From the NCBI RefSeq assembly GCF_002256775.1, contig NZ_NCII01000005.1, forward strand, positions 1-60,081: a stretch of 60,081 nucleotides of DNA, written 5' to 3'. The stretch comes from Novosphingobium sp. 17-62-19 (lineage in GTDB: Bacteria; Pseudomonadota; Alphaproteobacteria; Sphingomonadales; Sphingomonadaceae). The notes below the pieces were generated by a model. The model ran no database searches and was not told where the DNA came from. It saw only the letters and a program-made list of their open reading frames with translations. Below, in pieces: positions 7,716-16,365 of this stretch (its first letter is position 1; each line of letters opens with the position of its first letter). The position numbers and the translations under genes are program-made.

Positions 7716-8911
7716 GCCGGGTAATCCTCGACATATCGCGCCTGATCTCGCGCGTGCGGCATTCAACACCTTCGGGCGTGGACCGCGTGGAAATGGCCTA
7801 TGCGCGAGGATTGCAGCGCCGCTACGGCGATGATCTAACCTTTGCCGCTGTCCATCCGACGGGTCGCTATGGCAGGATCAAAACTGCAACCGCGCTCGCC
7901 TATCTCGACGAACTCGAACGGCGCTGGACGCAGGAAAACAAGGGCCACGGACAACGCTCGATCCTGCAAGTCCTGCCGTGGATGTTGCGTCTGTTGCCAC
8001 ACAAGCAGCCAAAGCCCGGCCCAAAGCACCCGGTCTATGTGCAAGTGTCACCTCATCATCTGACCGACCATCGCAAAGTCCGCCGCATCCTCGCCGGGGA
8101 GAATGCGCGTTTCCTGTGCATGGTCCATGACCTCATTCCTATCGAATACCCGGAATTCGCCCGTCCCTCGGGCGCGGCGCAGCATCGTCGACGCATGGAA
8201 ACCGTCGTCGCCTGTGCCGATGCAGTGATCGTCAACTCCGCAGCCACCGGTCGCTCGCTCAAACCGTGGATCACGCAAAGCGGACGGCAGATCGCCACGC
8301 ATATAGCGCTGCTCGGCACCGAAGCACTGCCACCTGCCATGGATGCCGCGCCCGACGCCCGCCCTTATTTCGTCTGCATAGGCACGATCGAACCGCGCAA
8401 GAATCACCTGCTGCTGCTCAACCTCTGGCGCAACTTTGCCGAAACCCTGCCGCCCGAAAGCGTGCCGCGGTTGGTCATCATCGGCCGTCGGGGCTGGGAG
8501 AATGAACAGGTGCTCGACATGCTTGATCGCTGCCCTGCGCTCAAAGGCCATGTCGAGGAACTGGCGGGCTGCCCTGATCGGCAATTGGCCAGCCTGTTGC
8601 GCGGCGCGACTTCACTGCTGATGCCATCGTTCACAGAAGGGTTCGGTATGCCGGTGGCCGAAGCCCTGTCAGTTGGCGTGCCAGTAATCTGCAGCAACAT
8701 TCCCGCTCATCACGAAGTGGGTGGCAACGCTCCCGATTATGTCGATCCGCTTGACGGGCTAGGCTGGAAGACCCTGATTGCCGATCATGCTGCCAAAGGC
8801 CCGCGCTGGCGGGCACAAGTTGCCCGCTTGACACAATGGCAGGCACCAACATGGGATGGCCACATGCGCATCGTGGCAACCGCCATTCACGATCTACAAG
8901 AAAAATACTGA
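7712..8911 (+). CDS. GT4-family glycosyltransferase
   Basis: A 399-residue retaining GT-B glycosyltransferase. The acceptor half holds STPSGVDRVEMAYARGL and MVHDLIPIEYPEFARP. The donor half holds FVCIGTIEPRKNHLLLL, LVIIGRRGWEN and the EX7E-type site around MPSFTEGFGMPVAEALS, followed by PVICSNIPAHHEVGG. It overlaps the KpsC-like gene by four bases (ATGA) and is the last gene of the kdsD operon. Its position suggests it adds the first repeat-unit sugar after the Kdo linker; the donor cannot be read from sequence. Confidence 0.9.
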   Translation: MSRVILDISRLISRVRHSTPSGVDRVEMAYARGLQRRYGDDLTFAAVHPTGRYGRIKTATALAYLDELERRWTQENKGHGQRSILQVLPWMLRLLPHKQPKPGPKHPVYVQVSPHHLTDHRKVRRILAGENARFLCMVHDLIPIEYPEFARPSGAAQHRRRMETVVACADAVIVNSAATGRSLKPWITQSGRQIATHIALLGTEALPPAMDAAPDARPYFVCIGTIEPRKNHLLLLNLWRNFAETLPPESVPRLVIIGRRGWENEQVLDMLDRCPALKGHVEELAGCPDRQLASLLRGATSLLMPSFTEGFGMPVAEALSVGVPVICSNIPAHHEVGGNAPDYVDPLDGLGWKTLIADHAAKGPRWRAQVARLTQWQAPTWDGHMRIVATAIHDLQEKY

Positions 8912-8945
8912 TTGCCCCCGCATTTCTGCAGGACGTCCGCAGGCG

Positions 8946-9581
8946 TTACTTTGCAGGCTTGAGCGAAGTCACGCGCGAGCGCATGATCGTGTCCAGAAAC
9001 AGCGCCGAGATGGCATAGTTTCCATCCTTAGCACCATAGTGATGGCGCATATGATGCTTCTTGAACGGCAACCAAATTCGGCTTTTCATCGGCCATTGGT
9101 GGCAGGCATAATGCAGCATATCGTAGATGATGTAGCCAATGATGAAGCCGACGAAGGCCCATGTACCGGCTATGCCAAACAAGGCCAGAAACACCAACCA
9201 CACCGATCCGGTGATCGGAATGCTTGCGATTGGTGGCATCAGATTGCGCAGGGGATCGTTCGGTACATCATGATGATTGCCATGCATGATGTAGACAAAG
9301 CTCTGCATAAGCTTGTTCTTCGGCTTCCAGTGGAAGGCCCAACGATGCAACGAATATTCGAATATCGCCCAGAACATCAGACCGCCAATGCCCAGCCCAA
9401 TTGCCTGCATTGTCGTGGCGCTTCCCCAAGCCAGCCATGCCAGCAGAGGTGTCAGCACGGCCCAAGTGATCGCAAACCCGACGGGCGTGATCACGGTGAA
9501 GCGCTCCAGCCAAGGATGGCTGAAAAGCTGGACTTGTTGCGAGTGCGAAGAAGGGTCAGCCATCGTTGCTTTTCTGGACAT
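8946..9581 (-). CDS. Fatty-acid hydroxylase / sterol-desaturase superfamily membrane protein
   Basis: An integral membrane di-iron hydroxylase of 211 residues. All the histidine boxes are present: HRWAFH (about 86-91), HGNHH (about 101-105), HYACH (about 158-162) and HHMRHH (about 175-180), set among four or five hydrophobic segments. The layout is that of FA2H/Scs7-type fatty-acid 2-hydroxylases. Sphingomonads carry 2-hydroxymyristate in their glycosphingolipids, so hydroxylation of a ceramide or of the capsule lipid anchor is a reasonable inference. It reads against its neighbours and ends 34 bases from the GT4 gene. A second ATG six codons in (ATGGCTGAC) could also be the start. Confidence 0.85.
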   Translation of the reverse strand: MSRKATMADPSSHSQQVQLFSHPWLERFTVITPVGFAITWAVLTPLLAWLAWGSATTMQAIGLGIGGLMFWAIFEYSLHRWAFHWKPKNKLMQSFVYIMHGNHHDVPNDPLRNLMPPIASIPITGSVWLVFLALFGIAGTWAFVGFIIGYIIYDMLHYACHQWPMKSRIWLPFKKHHMRHHYGAKDGNYAISALFLDTIMRSRVTSLKPAK

Positions 9582-9824
9582 TACCGGGCGTTACCTGTCA
9601 ATCACTAAACAATCCGAAAACGGTGAACTGCCCCAAAGTTTGGCCATCCGTTCATCCACTGAACGAGACCCAGCCCCTGAACCCTGCAAATGCTGTAATG
9701 CAGCAACATCCATCTTTGTTCCTGATTGCCGTGACCAAGATTACCGCGCAATGAACAGAGCCGTGACATTTTCGGGAAATACCTCACGCAATTGGCCAAT
9801 AAAAAGACCTGGGCACAGCAGAGA

Positions 9825-10622
9825 ATGAACATGCTCCATTTCGGAACTATGAAACCGGGCAGCCGCGTGCTGGTCCTTGGCGCATCGGGCGGACTCGGCA
9901 GCGCGATCGCCCATGCTTGCGCGGGCACCGGGGCCAGTCTGATACTGTGGGGCCGCGATACGGCAAAGCTGGAAGCGTTGAAGGCACTGTGCCTTGCCGC
10001 AGGTGCCAATACCGTTACCACGCGCTCGCTTGATCTTCGTGATCTTGATGATGCACTGGTCGCGCTCGTCGCCGAAGATGATGCACGGCCTGTCGACATG
10101 GCAATCTTTGCATCAGGCCTCGGCGATATACGCGCACCAGGCGATCTGTTTGAAGACCCCCAGCTTGTCACCCGGCTCGCCACGGTCAATTTCGTCGCGC
10201 CAGCGTCGCTCGCATCGGCAATGGCCCAGCGGATGGCCGTGCGGAGACGAGGACGGATCACGTTGATCGGTTCAGCGGCAGCTTTCCACGGATTGCCGTT
10301 CTCTGCCGCCTACTGCGCCTCCAAAGCCGGTCTTGCGCGATTTGCCGATTCGTTGCGCATCGCGTTGAGGCCGCATGGTGTCACAGTCACGCTGGTTTCA
10401 CCTGGTTTTATTGATACACCCGCTGCGCGTCAGGTGCCGGGACCAAAGCCGTTCATGCTTTCCCCGGAGCAGGCCGCCCAGGCAGTGCTGAAGGCAACTC
10501 TACGGGGCAAACCTCATTTAATTGTGCCGTGGCCCTTTGCGCTCGTACGCCTGCTTGTAGCGGCGCTGCCACGCTTTTTGCGCGATCGCCTGCTAAAGTC
10601 CCTTACTCCACCCGGTATCTAG
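9825..10622 (+). CDS. Short-chain dehydrogenase/reductase (SDR)
   Basis: A classical NAD(P)-dependent SDR. The dinucleotide motif GASGGLGSAIA lies near the start, and RSLDLRDLDD marks the cofactor-binding Asp region. The active-site Ser is in ITLIGSAAAFHG and the Tyr-Lys pair in SAAYCASKAGLARFA. A basic, hydrophobic C-terminus (PFALVRLLVAALPRFLRDRL) may contact the membrane. The ATG at 9825 is preferred; ATGs at 9831 and 9849 and an upstream TTG at 9792 are possible. In the Sinorhizobium rkp capsule region an SDR (RkpH) also accompanies capsule genes, so a lipid- or precursor-modifying role fits. Its end overlaps the end of the facing LtaS-like gene by 30 bases. Confidence 0.85.
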   Translation: MNMLHFGTMKPGSRVLVLGASGGLGSAIAHACAGTGASLILWGRDTAKLEALKALCLAAGANTVTTRSLDLRDLDDALVALVAEDDARPVDMAIFASGLGDIRAPGDLFEDPQLVTRLATVNFVAPASLASAMAQRMAVRRRGRITLIGSAAAFHGLPFSAAYCASKAGLARFADSLRIALRPHGVTVTLVSPGFIDTPAARQVPGPKPFMLSPEQAAQAVLKATLRGKPHLIVPWPFALVRLLVAALPRFLRDRLLKSLTPPGI

Positions 10623-12050
10623 AGCATTCAGAATCAGATGGTGCAGCCCTGCTGGTGTAATATCCTGCGGTTGTGTTGTGGTGCTGATCGCATGGCCGTT
10701 CCGGTCGAAACGCAGCATGACGTAGGGCGTATCGCGCGCACCTGTGGGGTCCGAAATGCCTGGAATGCTGGGCCGGTGGTCACCAAAAAAAACCAGCGTT
10801 ACCGGCCGTTGCATCGCCTTGAATGCGGAATGCAAGGTTTCCAACATGGCATCACCCTTACTCAGCAGACGCAGATATCCGCTGCGCAGGCTTTCGCCCT
10901 GTGACGATGCCTTCCACGGACCATGATTCTCGATTGTCACAGCATAGATCAGCGTCGGCACTGTTGCAGACTCGGCAAGAGCCAGAATCTTCGCTGCTAT
11001 TGCAGCGTCCGTTACATAGCGGCCTTCGTCGACCGCAGGTGGAGCAAAACACGCTTCCCCGATCAACTCGGAAAATCCGCCAGCAGCCATGATTGTGTCG
11101 CGGCTGTAGAAACGCATATCGTGCGGGTGGACGAAGAGGCTGCGCCAGCCAGATGACTTTAGCCGCTGCGGCAAGGCAAAGCTGGCCTCGCGTGCTGCGG
11201 TAAGGAACGGGTCAAATCGGCGGAAACCCAGATCTTCGTCGCTCCGACCGAACAGAACGCCATATTCGGTGCGCATGGTATAAGCCCCGAATCCGCTCAC
11301 GCCGAGCGCCCCGCTTGCCCACGCACATGTGCGTGCAGCCTCAAGAGCAGGGAGAGCAAGCGAACTGTCGCCGAACAGCGCCACCGGATCAGCAAAGGAT
11401 TCGCACTGAATCACGATTGCCAGCTCATCCGGTTCCGGCACCCTGCCTATTTCGGCATTGATCGGGACAGGATCGTCGCTTGCACGCCAGCGCTGCCAAT
11501 GCAGGAACACTGTTGCGATCAACCCATGACGCACTACATCCGCCTCGGCATCGGGCACAGGCGCCAGCCGCGACCATGGCGGCATTCTGATCGCAAGACG
11601 AAGGAGCAGCAGCCCTGCGGCCAACAGAGCCAGGCCGCTCAGATGAGCGTACAAATCATGCACAAAAACTCGCCAAAGCAACCCTGGCACAATCGGACAA
11701 GCGAGCGCCAACAAGGCCTTCTGCCCTTTCGTCAGCGCCGAAAAGTAGAACTGCGGATGCCGGAACACCGCGCCCAGCAATGCCAGATCGGAAAAGACCA
11801 ATGCCTCGCCCAGCATGGCACGCTTGGCGTTCGATACCATTGTGAACAGACCGACCAGCGCAAGCGCGAGACCAGCCGACACCGGCAGGTTGCCGCTGAT
11901 CGCCAGAAACAGCGCAAGTGGAACCGACGTCAGCACCCACAGCAGCCAAATCCCAGCCACTGATCGCATTTGAAAAAACGCGCGAGAGCGCGGACGGGCG
12001 AGGGCATCCAGAATCAGCGACCCGGCCATCAATGCAAATATTGCGAACAC
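10593..12050 (-). CDS. LtaS/sulfatase-family membrane phosphotransferase-like enzyme
   Basis: A 485-residue membrane protein with four hydrophobic N-terminal segments (about 1-155) and a periplasmic alkaline-phosphatase-fold domain. Metal and catalytic features fit LtaS and phosphoglycerol/phosphoethanolamine transferases: E217 in VIQCESF, a nucleophile Thr in GAYTMRTEYGVLFG (about 257-261), HPHDMRFY, TIENHGPW and FFGDHRPS. The enzyme may move a phosphoglycerol-like group onto capsule or glycolipid. It lies between the KpsC-like and kpsS genes, reads oppositely, and overlaps the facing SDR gene by 30 bases. The true donor and acceptor are unknown, and sulfatase activity cannot be excluded. 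Confidence 0.82.
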   Translation of the reverse strand: MFAIFALMAGSLILDALARPRSRAFFQMRSVAGIWLLWVLTSVPLALFLAISGNLPVSAGLALALVGLFTMVSNAKRAMLGEALVFSDLALLGAVFRHPQFYFSALTKGQKALLALACPIVPGLLWRVFVHDLYAHLSGLALLAAGLLLLRLAIRMPPWSRLAPVPDAEADVVRHGLIATVFLHWQRWRASDDPVPINAEIGRVPEPDELAIVIQCESFADPVALFGDSSLALPALEAARTCAWASGALGVSGFGAYTMRTEYGVLFGRSDEDLGFRRFDPFLTAAREASFALPQRLKSSGWRSLFVHPHDMRFYSRDTIMAAGGFSELIGEACFAPPAVDEGRYVTDAAIAAKILALAESATVPTLIYAVTIENHGPWKASSQGESLRSGYLRLLSKGDAMLETLHSAFKAMQRPVTLVFFGDHRPSIPGISDPTGARDTPYVMLRFDRNGHAISTTTQPQDITPAGLHHLILNALDTGWSKGL

Positions 12051-12218
12051 TTAGGTCGGCCAGATCCTGTCACTGCCCATTGCGAGCATTCGACCTGAAG
12101 CCATAACAACGGCGAAGTCCGCTGTCACCGCCTGCAAACACCCATGCGGATGTATTTGCTGTTGGAAATCTCAAACATCGCCATCGACCAGACCCTACGT
12201 CGGCGCTAGAGCCGCCAC
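12051..12218. promoter_or_regulatory. Divergent promoter region before kpsS
   Basis: A 168-base gap between the divergent LtaS-like and kpsS genes that must carry the kpsS-E-M-T promoter. It contains a lower-GC patch near 12140-12180. I saw no clear palindrome or JUMPstart element, and no strong Shine-Dalgarno directly before the ATG at 12219. Confidence 0.4.
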
Positions 12219-13451
12219 ATGCAATCCCAAAGCCGCCCACAGCGCCGCGTACTTCTGCTGCAAGGCCTTATGGGGCCATTCTTCCGTCGCCTCGGCCAAG
12301 GGCTGATCAAGGCGGGGCATGACGTATTCAAAATCAATTTCAATGGCGGCGACCGCTTGTACTGGCGGCTTCCGAACGGGATCGATTACTTCGGCACCTT
12401 GGCGGAATGGCCACAAGCATTCGCGCAGATTTTGGCCGACAAGCAAATAACCGATGTAATCCTCTTCGGCGATTGCCGCGACCATCACATGGCCGCCACA
12501 AAAGTCTGCCGGGAATTGCGCATTCCGGTTCATGTCTTCGAAGAGGGCTATATCCGGCCAGACTGGGTAACGTTCGAGCGGGATGGCGTGAACGGTCATT
12601 CCACGCTGCCGCGCGATCCGCAGTGGTATATTGATGAAGCCAAAAAGCTCCCGCCGGTTGAGCAGCACAAGGCGATGCCTTCGTCCTTCCGCCGCCGCGC
12701 GACCGAGGGACTAATCTACAATCTGGCCGATGTGCTAACCCGCTGGCGCTATACCAACTGGAACAACCACCGCCCGTGGCACCCGGTGGTGGAGGGCATG
12801 GGGTGGTGGCGCAAACTCCGGCGCCGAAAGGAGCGGGAGGCGCAGGCGAATATTCTTCTAGCCCGTCTGAAAGAGGCTGCGCAGCCCTATTACCTGTTTC
12901 CGCTGCAACTCGATTCAGACGCGCAGATCCGCCTGCACTCACCGTTTGCAGGCATTGCCGAAGCTATGAAGGTGGTAATCGGATCATTTGCTGCCCACGC
13001 CCCGGAACACACCCGGCTGATGATCAAGGAGCACCCGCTCGACAACGGCGTGCGCGACTGGGAATTGATCGCACGCGATCTTGCCGCCCGCTTTGGCGTA
13101 AGCGACCGTATCGACTATTTGCCCAGCGGCGATATCGTGCCGATTGCCAAACATTCGCTTGGTATGGTCACGATCAACAGCACGAGCGGAACGTTGGGAC
13201 TTTCGATGGGTGTCCCGGCGGTCGTGCTGGGAACGGCAATCTATGACATTCCCGGCATCACCTGTCAGGAGGGGCTAGATGCGTTCTGGCGCGCGCCCCT
13301 CACCCCGGATACTGCAACGTTCGAAGCTTTTCGCCGGGTCCTGATCGAGCGCTGCCTGATTCCTGGCGGCTTCTTTTCTGACGAGGCGCTAAACACGGTC
13401 GTTCGCCATGCCATTGCACGTTTCGATGTCGAAGCCTCAATCAAGGGCTAG
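12219..13451 (+). CDS. kpsS: KpsS capsule Kdo transferase / export protein
   Basis: KpsS adds the first Kdo to the phosphatidylglycerol-type anchor of ABC-exported capsules. The 410-residue protein has the expected features: LLLQGLMGPFFRRLGQGL at the N-terminus, KINFNGGD, VILFGDCRDHH (about 80-90), HVFEEGYIRPDW (about 105-116), MIKEHPLDNG and a C-terminal TINSTSGTLGLSMGVPAVVLG donor-binding region. Length is normal. It starts the forward block kpsS-E-M-T; a 120-base gap separates it from kpsE, which may hold a second promoter. Confidence 0.94.
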   Translation: MQSQSRPQRRVLLLQGLMGPFFRRLGQGLIKAGHDVFKINFNGGDRLYWRLPNGIDYFGTLAEWPQAFAQILADKQITDVILFGDCRDHHMAATKVCRELRIPVHVFEEGYIRPDWVTFERDGVNGHSTLPRDPQWYIDEAKKLPPVEQHKAMPSSFRRRATEGLIYNLADVLTRWRYTNWNNHRPWHPVVEGMGWWRKLRRRKEREAQANILLARLKEAAQPYYLFPLQLDSDAQIRLHSPFAGIAEAMKVVIGSFAAHAPEHTRLMIKEHPLDNGVRDWELIARDLAARFGVSDRIDYLPSGDIVPIAKHSLGMVTINSTSGTLGLSMGVPAVVLGTAIYDIPGITCQEGLDAFWRAPLTPDTATFEAFRRVLIERCLIPGGFFSDEALNTVVRHAIARFDVEASIKG

Positions 13452-13571
13452 AGCGGTTTCCATTCACCCCATACCTGAGGCGTCAAACTTGCACGTTGTG
13501 GGCACTTCGCCTAGCGCGTCTGTATTGCTCAGCGGCGCATTCGCGCCCAGAAAGCTCGGCGAAGGCACACT

Positions 13572-14777
13572 ATGAATGCTGAACAGACGTTTCCCGCGCT
13601 GGACGATGCGGAGCCGGTTCGGGAACTGACAGAACCGGGTCTGCAGGTGAGCCGCCAAAGCAGCCCGACTTTGCTTGAGCGGCTGAAGAAGCGGCGCTGG
13701 TTCCTGTTGGCGGTTATCCTGCCGACACTGCTGGCGACGCTCTATTTCGGTTTCATTGCGTCGGATGTCTACGTTTCCGAATCCCGCTTTGTCATCAAGA
13801 GCCCGGACCAGAAGCGTTCGCAGGTGTCGTCGCTCGCCAACCTGATCCAGACCACCGGTCTTTCGGGCGGACAGGAGCAGACCAACGAAATTCTGGGCTT
13901 TGTGAAATCACGCGATGCGCTGAAGGGACTCGAGCGCAATGCCGATATCCGTAACCGGTTTTCGGCGCAGGGAATCGATTTCCTCTCTCGTTTTCCGCAG
14001 CCGCTGCAAAGCAATTCCTTCGAGGACCTGTACAAATACTACAACCGCATGGTGGAAGCCCGGCTGGACAGCGAGACTGGTCTGGCCGTGATCAAGGTCA
14101 AGGCCTATACCGCACGCGATGCTTTCTCGATCAACCAGCAACTGCTTGAACAGAGCGAAGCGCTGGTCAACCGGCTTAATGCGCGTGCGCAGAACCGCGG
14201 CATTGCCGAGGCCCAAAAGCAGGTAGAACTTGCAACCGCGCGCGCGCGCGAAGCCCGCCTTGCGCTGGCATCGTTCCGCAACCAGCAGGAAGTCATCGAT
14301 CCGGCCAAGCAGGCCACCGGCGTGATGGAAATTTCGAACACGCTCATCGCGCAGCGTGCCGCCCTGATGGCGCAGCTTGACCAGATGCAGCGCCTGACAC
14401 CTGCCAACCCTTCGATCCCGGCCGTGCAGAACCGCATCAATGCCATCTCGGTGCAGATCGCGGCACAGGATCGCCGCGTAGTCGGCACAAGTACCGGTAT
14501 CGCCTCCAAGCTCGGAGGGTATGAGAACCTGCTTGTTGAACAGGAATTTGCAACCGAGAGCCTTAACGCTGCCAATGCCGGGCTGGTGCAGGCCCGGGCA
14601 GAGGCGCAGCGCCAACAGTTCTATCTCGAGCGCGTGGTCGATCCGAACATGCCGGATACGCCCCTGCTGCCCAGCCGTCTGTTGAGCATCCTGACGGTGT
14701 TTGCCGCGGCCATGTGTCTGTACTTTATCGTCTGGATGTTCGTTGTTGGTATTCTCGAGCACTCTTCGGAGGATTGA
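13572..14777 (+). CDS. kpsE: KpsE-type capsule export inner-membrane/periplasmic protein
   Basis: A polysaccharide co-polymerase-type protein that bridges the KpsMT transporter and the outer-membrane exporter. The 401 residues show a transmembrane segment near 40-60 (FLLAVILPTLLATLYFGFIA), a periplasmic Wzz-like part with SRFVIKSPDQKR, long heptad-rich helices (about 175-340; ARAQNRGIAEAQKQVELATA), a VDPNMPDTPLLPSRLLS turn and a second transmembrane helix near the C-terminus. The stop is two bases before the kpsM start, so the genes are translationally linked. The ATG follows GAAGGCACACT. Confidence 0.93.
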   Translation: MNAEQTFPALDDAEPVRELTEPGLQVSRQSSPTLLERLKKRRWFLLAVILPTLLATLYFGFIASDVYVSESRFVIKSPDQKRSQVSSLANLIQTTGLSGGQEQTNEILGFVKSRDALKGLERNADIRNRFSAQGIDFLSRFPQPLQSNSFEDLYKYYNRMVEARLDSETGLAVIKVKAYTARDAFSINQQLLEQSEALVNRLNARAQNRGIAEAQKQVELATARAREARLALASFRNQQEVIDPAKQATGVMEISNTLIAQRAALMAQLDQMQRLTPANPSIPAVQNRINAISVQIAAQDRRVVGTSTGIASKLGGYENLLVEQEFATESLNAANAGLVQARAEAQRQQFYLERVVDPNMPDTPLLPSRLLSILTVFAAAMCLYFIVWMFVVGILEHSSED

Positions 14778-14779
14778 GG

Positions 14780-15577
14780 ATGGCATCGGCAAGCTGGCGG
14801 AATTTGCACAATGCGTGGAAAATCCAAACCCGCGTCATCCACGCATTGATCATCCGCGAACTGTCCACGAGGTTTGGCCGCGAAAACATCGGGTTCCTGT
14901 GGATCATGGTGGAACCGCTGCTGTTTGCCAGCCTAGTTGGTCTGCTCTGGAGCGTAATCAAGGGCCCGGAGGAACACGGTATCAGCGTCGTAGCGTTTGC
15001 GGCCACTGGCTATATCCCGCTTACCCTTTTCCGCCACGGCGTGCAGCGTAGCGTGCTTGTGTTCACGATCAACAGCAGCCTGCTTTATCATCGCCAGATC
15101 AAGATCATGGATTTCATCCTTGCGCGGTTCATTATCGAACTGCTGGGCTGCATGATGGCCTATTTGTTCATCGGCGTTATCCTGATCGCCACTGGATACA
15201 TGCCGATTCCATCCGATATCCGGCTATTCCTTGCCGGTTGGGTACTTTATGCGCTGTTCTGCCTGTCGATTTGTCTGGTGCTATCGCCCTTGTCCGAAGT
15301 GTCCGAAGTGATGGAAAAGTTCATCCCCGTCACTACTTATATCGTACTGCCCTTCTCTGGCGCGTTCAACATGCTGTCATGGCTGACACCCTCGATGCGC
15401 GAGTTTCTGCTGTATTCGCCTTTCGTCAATGGCATGGAAATGATGCGCAAGGGCATCTGGGGTGAAAAAGTGACCGCTTATTACGATGTCTGGAATCCGC
15501 TGATCTGCTCTGCGGTGCTGATCGCGATTGGCCTGCCGCTGTGCCGCCGCGTACGCCGGAGGCTGTCGGTCGAATGA
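14780..15577 (+). CDS. kpsM: KpsM capsule ABC transporter permease
   Basis: The membrane subunit of the ABC transporter that flips lipid-linked capsule across the inner membrane. The 265 residues hold six hydrophobic spans typical of ABC-2 permeases; ALIIRELSTRFGRENIGFLW near residue 20 and YSPFVNGMEMMRKGIWG near the C-terminus are KpsM signatures. The ATG at 14780 follows GGAGGATTGAGG and comes two bases after the kpsE stop; the frame extends upstream but into kpsE. It overlaps kpsT by four bases (ATGA). Confidence 0.95.
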   Translation: MASASWRNLHNAWKIQTRVIHALIIRELSTRFGRENIGFLWIMVEPLLFASLVGLLWSVIKGPEEHGISVVAFAATGYIPLTLFRHGVQRSVLVFTINSSLLYHRQIKIMDFILARFIIELLGCMMAYLFIGVILIATGYMPIPSDIRLFLAGWVLYALFCLSICLVLSPLSEVSEVMEKFIPVTTYIVLPFSGAFNMLSWLTPSMREFLLYSPFVNGMEMMRKGIWGEKVTAYYDVWNPLICSAVLIAIGLPLCRRVRRRLSVE

Positions 15578-16221
15578 TCATCTGCCGCAATGTCAGCAAG
15601 GAGTATCGCCACGCGGGCCAGCGCAAGCAGGTTCTGAAAGGCGTGAACCTGACCGTGAACCGAGGCGACCGGATCGCGCTTCTTGGCCGCAATGGTGCGG
15701 GCAAGAGCACGCTGATCAAACTGATCGGCGGCGTCGAAATGCCAACTTCGGGACGGATCGAGCACAGCATGTCGATTTCCTGGCCGCTGGGTTTTGCCGG
15801 GGGCTTTCAAGGCAGCCTGACCGGCTATGACAACGCCCGTTTCATCGCCCGCATCTATCAGCGGCAGTATGCGGATATTCGCGCGTTCGTTGAAGACTTT
15901 ACCGAACTGGGCGCGCAATTGCGGATGCCAGTCAAGACCTACTCTTCGGGCATGCGCGCTCGCCTTGCCTTTGCGCTTTCGCTGGCAATCGAATTCGACT
16001 GTTACCTGATCGACGAGATCATTCTGGTCGGTGACCAGAACTTTCACCGCAAGTGCCGCGCCGAACTTTTCGAAAAACGTGCTGACCGAACAATGATACT
16101 GGCATCACACGATACCGGCACTGTACGCGAATTGTGCAATCGCGCCGTGATCATCGATCAGGGGCAGGCCGTGGCCTATGATGACGTGGACTTCGCGGTC
16201 GATACTTATTCCGCACTATGA
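15574..16221 (+). CDS. kpsT: KpsT capsule ABC transporter ATPase
   Basis: The ATPase partner of KpsM, 215 residues. Walker A is LGRNGAGKST (about 40-49), the signature is TYSSGMRARLAFAL, Walker B is YLIDEIILVGD, and the switch His is in LASHD. The sequence between Walker A and the signature (MSISWPLGFAGGFQGSLTG) is characteristic of polysaccharide exporters. The ATG at 15574 overlaps the kpsM stop (ATGA); an earlier in-frame ATG lies inside kpsM. Walker B ends in Asp-Glu, so the protein should be an active ATPase. Confidence 0.95.
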   Translation: MIICRNVSKEYRHAGQRKQVLKGVNLTVNRGDRIALLGRNGAGKSTLIKLIGGVEMPTSGRIEHSMSISWPLGFAGGFQGSLTGYDNARFIARIYQRQYADIRAFVEDFTELGAQLRMPVKTYSSGMRARLAFALSLAIEFDCYLIDEIILVGDQNFHRKCRAELFEKRADRTMILASHDTGTVRELCNRAVIIDQGQAVAYDDVDFAVDTYSAL

Positions 16222-16365
16222 GAAACTGATCCGAAATTGGCTGGTGGGCCACAAATACAAATCGTCATCACTCAAGACGTTTTCGTGACTTGCGACCAAC
16301 ACCAATCCTGACCATCCGATACTACCTCCAAGAATGGCCTTACGTGCGGTGGTTGACTGCGGCTA

